This document shows positions 58,701-64,000 of a DNA stretch of 64,000 nucleotides, in pieces. This DNA comes from Zygnema cylindricum (taxonomy: Eukaryota; Streptophyta; Zygnematophyceae; Zygnematales; Zygnemataceae). The stretch covers positions 1-64,000 of the forward strand of contig JBBHKE010003451.1 of assembly GCA_037447655.1 (NCBI GenBank), read 5' to 3'. A model generated the notes under the pieces. The model ran no database searches. It had not been told where the DNA came from and saw only the letters and a list, made by a program, of their open reading frames with translations. The stretch's first letter is position 1. Each line of letters opens with the position of its first letter. Both the position numbers and the translations under genes were made by a program.

Positions 58701-61700
58701 TGGAGAAAAAACTTGCAGTGGCTGAAGAGCGGCTTGCAGAAAGGACAAAGGAAGTCGAAGAGCTTTCCTCTCGGGCGCAGCGATCTGCTCAAGAAAAAGA
58801 GGCTGCTGAAATGGAGCTTCAAGTAGTAATCAAGCAGGTACTTAGATGTACAGAACCTCCTATGTGCTGTGCAAATTTTTCTTTATTTGTTATTATTTTT
58901 ATTTTTGGAATGGCATTTGGCTGTGTATTGTTGTGGATTGGCAAAAAAATTCAAGCTTTTGATTTTGAGCTTTATTGAGTCATAGGAACGTTTCTTCTGC
59001 GAGCATAAGGGGAGTTAATCAAGTTGCAATTCCAATATGTGCTCCCCTCTTTCTGTTTTTGCCTCATGTTCTTTTATCCTAAGTACGGAGCTCTTATCAA
59101 GCTATGTAATAAATTGTTTACAAATTCAATTCCTCTACTGAAGTGAATTGCAACCTGTCTAAGAGATTTTTTTAAATGATTCAGGTGGAAGAGTTGCAAG
59201 TGAAGCTGGAGGAGGCCGAGACAGCCGCCTCAACAGGAGAGAGACTCATTGTTTCATCTGACTGGGCAGTCCAGGAGGTCGCCAAACAGTTGGCGAGTTC
59301 CAAAAAAGTATGTATTGTTTTTTTTCCATTGTTTTCTCTTTGGCAGTTTGATCCTTCACAGTTGTCAAAGATTTCTTTACTTTCTAGTTGTTAATCATGT
59401 TCTATTTTGACCGAATTATAACCATTCTCTAGCACAAGTGTGAAAAAAAAATATGATTTTTTTTTATTTTCCTGTGATAGAATGCTGGAGTCATCCTCTA
59501 CTGACAGTCTGGTCTTTTTCAGTGTATTACCTGTGAAAAATGTGGTGTGAATCTAGTCTTTTTGCAAATTGTATTCGGATGAAGATCCTCCTCATCTCTT
59601 CAAAAATGACACTTCGTCTATTTCCATCATCTACGCTAAGGAGAAAAGAGCTAACATTTAACTTTTTTGGGTTGTTTCTGTTACAGCTTGTGGCTGAAAA
59701 AGAAAAGGAGATATCAACCCTCCTCGAGCAGATTGTTTGCCTTCAACACGAGGTGGAGAGGACTGAGGCCCGGAGAGAGAGAGGTGTGGTTCGACTCGAA
59801 AGCTCTCGAACTAAATTGCTGTTGGCGGACGAGGAGATAAAAAAGCTTACTGGCGAAATTGAGGACAGGGACTTGAAGCTCCGTCAAGCAAGTGAGGAAA
59901 AAGAGAGTCTGGAGAGTCGTTGTAACATTATTCTGGATGAAATGGACCAATTGAATTTACGACTGGAGGCAGCTAAGAGGACTGTGATAGATAAGGAGGG
60001 AAGAAATGAGAACCTGCAATTGGCATTCACAAAAGTAAAGAACCAGGAGATGGAGAAAGATTTGTTACCTGCTGTACAGGAGCTGGAAAAGGAGCTGGAG
60101 AAGGAAAGAATGTTCGGATTAGAAATGAAGGAGAAAGCAGATTCGTTTGAGAGGCGATTATCTGTGTTGAAGAAGGAGTTGGAGAACGAAAAAAGTTCTG
60201 GGTTGAACATGAAGGACAAGGCAGATAAACTGGAACAACAGCTTGAAGCTCTTCAGGAGCTTGAGAAGGAGCTGGAGAACGAAAGAGTAGTCCAAAACTT
60301 TTCTCAAAAGCAGTCGGAAGGGTTTGTCAAAGGAGAAGCCTCAAAGTGTCTCCGTCTTCAACAGGAAATCGCCAGCCTTACTGCCAAAATCGACATCTTA
60401 GAGAATGAAATCGCATCATCCTCGGCTCAAGTCAAGTCACTAAACGAAGAATTAGAGAGGGCAAACAAATCCACAGAGGCTGTGAATTCTGAACTCTCGA
60501 CCTTATCAAAATGCTTAGATGAGAAGACCATGGAGGCTGACATTCTCGTCGGGGAAATTGAGACTCTCAAAACTGAGATGTTGAGCAAAGAGGAAAGTCT
60601 CAAACTGGAGCTTCTGCAGTACCAGCAAGCCGCAGATATTGAGCAGATACAAAAAGTTAAAGCCGAGGAACTTTTGGATGCAGTAAAGGCTGAACTTTTG
60701 GCAACGAAAATGGAGATGGAGAAGGTGAAAATCGAAGCGAAATCCATGGAGGGTGACCTTGCCTCTATCAAAGCTCTCAAAGCTGCTTCAGAATACAAGG
60801 ACGGTGAAGTTCGTCGAGCTTTAATGGAGAAAAGTCAGGAAACTGCTCGAGCAGAAGCATCTGCCACAGAATTAATTGGTGTTCGACGCTCACTGGAGAG
60901 AGTGACAGCGGAGCTTTCTGAAAAAACTGAGGAAGTGGCTGAACTGAATGGAAGGCTGAGAGAATTGGAAGTTAGTCTGGACACAGCGACAGATTGGGAC
61001 ACTTCCAGGAAAAGGTTTTCAGGAGCGGGTGGAAATGTTCGAGATGGTGGAATTGTTCGAGATGGGGATATGGAGAAAATGAAAGTAGATCTGAAACAGT
61101 TGAAAGAGAAATTGGCTCATACTGAGCGTCTCCTTGCAGAAAGCGAGCGTGCCTTCGCAGATTTAAAGAAGGAATCGCTCAGCTTGAAAAAATTACAGGA
61201 GAAGAAGAAAGAGGAGACTCAGGAGGAGACTCACTTTGACTTAGAGCAAGAATTGGCAAAGTTCAATTCAGGCGATAAGGATGTGGTTGCTAAGAGATTT
61301 AGGGAACTTTTACAGGAAATCAAGCGTCTCTTACAAGACGGAAAGAAGAAGGATGACGAACGGGTAGTCTTGGAGCTCAAAGTGAAGAGCTTGGAAAAAA
61401 CTGTCGAAAAGTGGCGAGATTTTGAGCAGACAGCGAGGAAGGAAGCGAGGTCTTGCAGACAGGAGATTGAACTCAACGGAAAACTTTTGGCCGATGTTCG
61501 CTCTGATAATGAACGGAGAGAGAAGAAAGACGAAGCCATGACGAGACTTGTTGAGAAGCTGAAGAGAGAAGCAACCGAGGCCGTAAACAAGTCAGAAAAG
61601 GCATCAAAGGATGCAAAATATTTCGAAGAAGAATATCTCGTGGTTGCCAGTGCTCATGAAGGCATGCAATCTCAGGTAAGATGTCTGCAAGAAAAAGTTT

Positions 61701-62515
61701 TACAGGCAGAAATTGAACTGGTCAGAGAGAAAGAAAGTGCAATTCAAGAGATTACAGAGCTCCGCTCGAAGGTGGAGAGATTGGAGAGAGAGGAATCGAG
61801 GACTCAGGAAGCCAAAGAGGAGGCTCTTAGGAATTGGAAGACTGCGGCTGAAGAAGTGAAGAGGTTGGGAGGAGAGGTTGAGGAGAAAACCACCGCCATG
61901 GCTCAGTTGGAGGAGAGTTTGGGCCAAGCCATGGGATCTGCACAAGAACAAGAAAGGCTGGTGGGAGAAATTCAAAAACAGAAGGAATCGATCCTCGAAA
62001 AGGACCAACAAATTGAAATTTTGGAGAAACAGTTGACTGTTGTGACAGAAAATTCCGAGGAAGCTTCCAAGGAACTTCAGCAGAAGAGAGCCGAAGCTAT
62101 AAACCTGAAACTGGAACTGACGGATATCACAGAAAGGCAGAAGGATTGGAACGAAAAGATGGAAGAGCTGAGGGAGAGAGTGAAGGAGGCGGAGAGAAAT
62201 GAGATGGCTGCGAGAGGACGACTCGATCGCATTTGGCTCGAAATGGAAGCTGTGAAGTCGCAGAAAAAGGCGATTGAAGGGGAATTGGAAAGGGCAGCGA
62301 GTCAGAGAACGTTTCTCCCTCTTGGAGAAGTTCACGCAAACAAAGTCGATTCACGCTTTCGAGACTCGGCTCTGAGAAAGGGAAGCGCTACCTCGGGAGA
62401 CCAAAGCTCTCAGAAAGAGAGAAAAACAGAAGTGTTGACCAGGAGTCCCGGAGCTGTCATGTCTTCTTCACCGACACCGAGGCTTCGAGCAACCGGTTCT
62501 CTCAACCTACGATAA
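55751..62515 (+). CDS. Giant coiled-coil protein, 9 exons, at least 1,506 aa
   Basis: Exons: 55751-55897, 56402-56443, 56695-56757, 57011-57106, 57346-57452, 57614-57896, 58007-58837, 59185-59307, 59687-62515 (TAA). All are GT-AG, and phases join to 4,521 nt. From residue 1 (MNRLSTANVKALEEKCRLAT) to about residue 1,440 the protein is almost unbroken heptad-type coiled coil rich in Glu/Lys/Leu/Ala (KELEHVKTELKAAKDAR, LEKQLTVVTENSEEASKELQ). The C-terminal 60 residues are basic and Ser/Thr-rich (SPGAVMSSSPTPRLRATGSL). No motor, GRIP, SMC or kinase signature is visible. Likely roles are structural (golgin, filament-like or cytoskeletal scaffold), but the class cannot be fixed because coiled coils match many families. 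The first ATG sits directly after an acceptor (TTACAG), so either the leader is spliced in the 5' UTR or coding continues upstream. Small repeats of LKKELENE-type blocks near 60,050-60,290 suggest internal duplication. AATAAA lies at 62972. Confidence 0.8.
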
Positions 62516-63774
62516 CTGAGTCAGCGAATCAGTTCAATGAATCAATTCAACAAACCAATTTCAATATTCGATGCTGAGATGACTTGATTTGTCGACAGTA
62601 GTTTGTCAATCATCTGAAGGGGGCGGAAATTTGAAAGAAATGTGGGATTTGCATGTGTTTGTTTGTTGAGAATGATGTATGGGGAAACAATACAGTTGCT
62701 GTCCTGTCACTTAAGGGAGCTCATTTGCCTCAATGGCTGCCCATTCCGTACACCTTTTGCTATTTTCGGTTCAAGATTTGAAACACATTCCGGATGAGTA
62801 TAAGGTTTGCTGTATAGAAAGAGTTAAGCCCTATCACTGGTGGGGTGTTAGTAGGGACGGAAGGTTGGGAAGGGTTTTTTTTAGCTCTTTTTTTTCGGGT
62901 GAACACTGTTTTAATGGATTGGTTGTTTAGAAATCAGGCAATTTGGCAGGAAAATGTGAACGATTGAATGCAATAAATATGTATTATTATTCAATATCTT
63001 TCTTCTATGTATTCCTGCCATGGTTATTTATTTCGCGTCATGTAATTGCTGGAAATGGCTGGAAATGTTCTGTTTGAAAGTAACTCCTGGTACTAACTAG
63101 AAATTAAGGAGCATTAAGGTATTATTTTCTAATTTTTCTCATGTGGTTGGACACATCTCATTCGGTGGAGAGTTGCAGTTATTGCATTGTGAGGCATGGT
63201 GGTTATTGAACTTGACATGCAATGGATACAAAAGAGTAATGGGACTAACTGTGATAGAGTCATGCATTCGAGTCTTGATGGGTGGATATTGGACCGGTTA
63301 GGAATGTGGCAGAAAATATCGTTTTCGTAGGCATCGAGTCTGTATAGTGGTTAACCTAACCCCATTTTCAGCAGACAATTAGTAATTTTAGTTTTTTGTA
63401 TATCCACAACAGGACAAAATGCCGATTGTGCTTAGCCAGTGATGGTGAACAGCAGTTAAATACCGTGGCAGCAACAGCACTACTGCTTGCATAGAAATAC
63501 AGAAACTGCAAGGAAATGGATGTAGATAGGACAAGTTTTAGGGTGGTAAATGGGAGCATTTGTCAAGGGCAGTTTCAACAGCATAACTTTTTGCTTTTTG
63601 ATTTTCAAATAAAGTGGTTTCAATTTCAGAATTAAGCCAACTTCCGTTAATTGGACAATAAACAGAATAGACTACAATGGCAGCAGAAATGACTGTTACC
63701 AATTTACCATATACGCATGCGAGGACAACTGAACATGTGGGCACGAAGGAATTTGAATTCGTTCAATTTTTCAG
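62516..63774. other. 3' region of coiled-coil gene and intergenic DNA
   Basis: Begins with the 3' UTR of the coiled-coil gene. Ordinary AT-rich sequence follows. An open frame at 62733-62930 has no homology that I recognise and lies before the AATAAA signal, so it is read as UTR. Confidence 0.5.
62972..62977 (+). terminator. AATAAA polyadenylation signal of the coiled-coil gene
   Basis: Canonical AATAAA about 460 bases after the TAA of the coiled-coil gene, the first such signal downstream on that strand. Confidence 0.5.
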
Positions 63775-63898
63775 GCTGCTAAACAGCAGTGTGAAAATTT
63801 AGACAGTTTCATTGAACTGGTTACAATAAACGGCATCGGATATACAACCGAGATCAAACGGAAACTGTTTTTTGATAGTTATACAACTTCGAAAATGG
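63775..63898 (+). CDS. Possible partial exon at right edge
   Basis: Between ATTTTTCAG and a GGTAAAA donor the plus strand reads 41 residues without a stop: AAKQQCENLDSFIELVTING, then IGYTTEIKRKLFFDSYTTSK. Composition is protein-like and both splice sites are present, but upstream and downstream exons are not visible in the window. The opposite strand is also open just upstream (63538-63744), so strand and reality are uncertain. Confidence 0.22.
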
Positions 63899-64000
63899 GT
63901 AAAATTCCCATACTTCTTGTGCAGTTGTCACTGAATTATGAGCAAAGAAGCAACATTTCAAATGTTTCTTCCACCTTCACTTTACGCTGAAAGTGTAAAC

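Noticed and set aside
63538-63744. 68-codon minus ORF at the right edge
   Set aside because: No acceptor-donor logic and it competes with a plus-strand exon candidate; left undecided rather than annotated.

Overview
This is nuclear DNA of a photosynthetic, intron-rich eukaryote, most likely of the green lineage. The best lineage marker is an FKBP19-type immunophilin, a plant thylakoid-lumen family, with a two-part plastid/lumen targeting region. All introns I could place are GT-AG. They range from tens of bases to about 1.8 kb and are packed with microsatellites and small transposons, so a plain ORF scan misses most exons. I cannot name the species; a green alga or early streptophyte would fit. 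I see no bacterial, viral or CRISPR features.

Layout. 1-3153: AT-rich, repeats only. 3154-12231 (minus): an 11-exon WDR53-like WD40 gene with exons as short as 43 nt and introns full of simple repeats. 12232-18704: mobile-element graveyard with TA-flanked palindromic MITEs, a large foldback and tRNA-like remnants. 18705-25469 (plus): FKBP19-type peptidyl-prolyl isomerase. 28084-29031 (minus): GC-rich, single-exon, glycosyltransferase-like membrane protein. 29032-34410: repeats, including a hAT-type MITE with a perfect 8-bp target-site duplication. 34411-36581 (minus): TAF13. 37206-46018 (plus): the splicing factor Crooked neck/Clf1 (CRNKL1), divergent from TAF13 across a 624-bp gap and carrying a perfect duplication of its penultimate exon. 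46019-50041: repeats. 50042-51685 (plus): small multi-pass hydrophobic protein resembling lipid-droplet/promethin-type proteins. 52075-52976 (minus): two phase-matched exons of an unrecognised gene. 55751-62515 (plus): very long coiled-coil protein of at least 1,506 residues. 62516-64000: 3' region and one possible partial exon.

There is no operon-like logic: the genes act in unrelated processes (ubiquitin-linked WD40 scaffolding, thylakoid protein folding, RNA polymerase II initiation, spliceosome assembly, probably lipid or membrane structure). The unifying observation is genomic. In at least four genes, splice junctions or whole exons have been locally duplicated: CRNKL1 exon 7, the FKBP19 exon 2 donor, the hydrophobic-protein exon 2 donor, and the coiled-coil gene acceptor. 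This suggests a genome in which tandem micro-duplication feeds intron and exon turnover.
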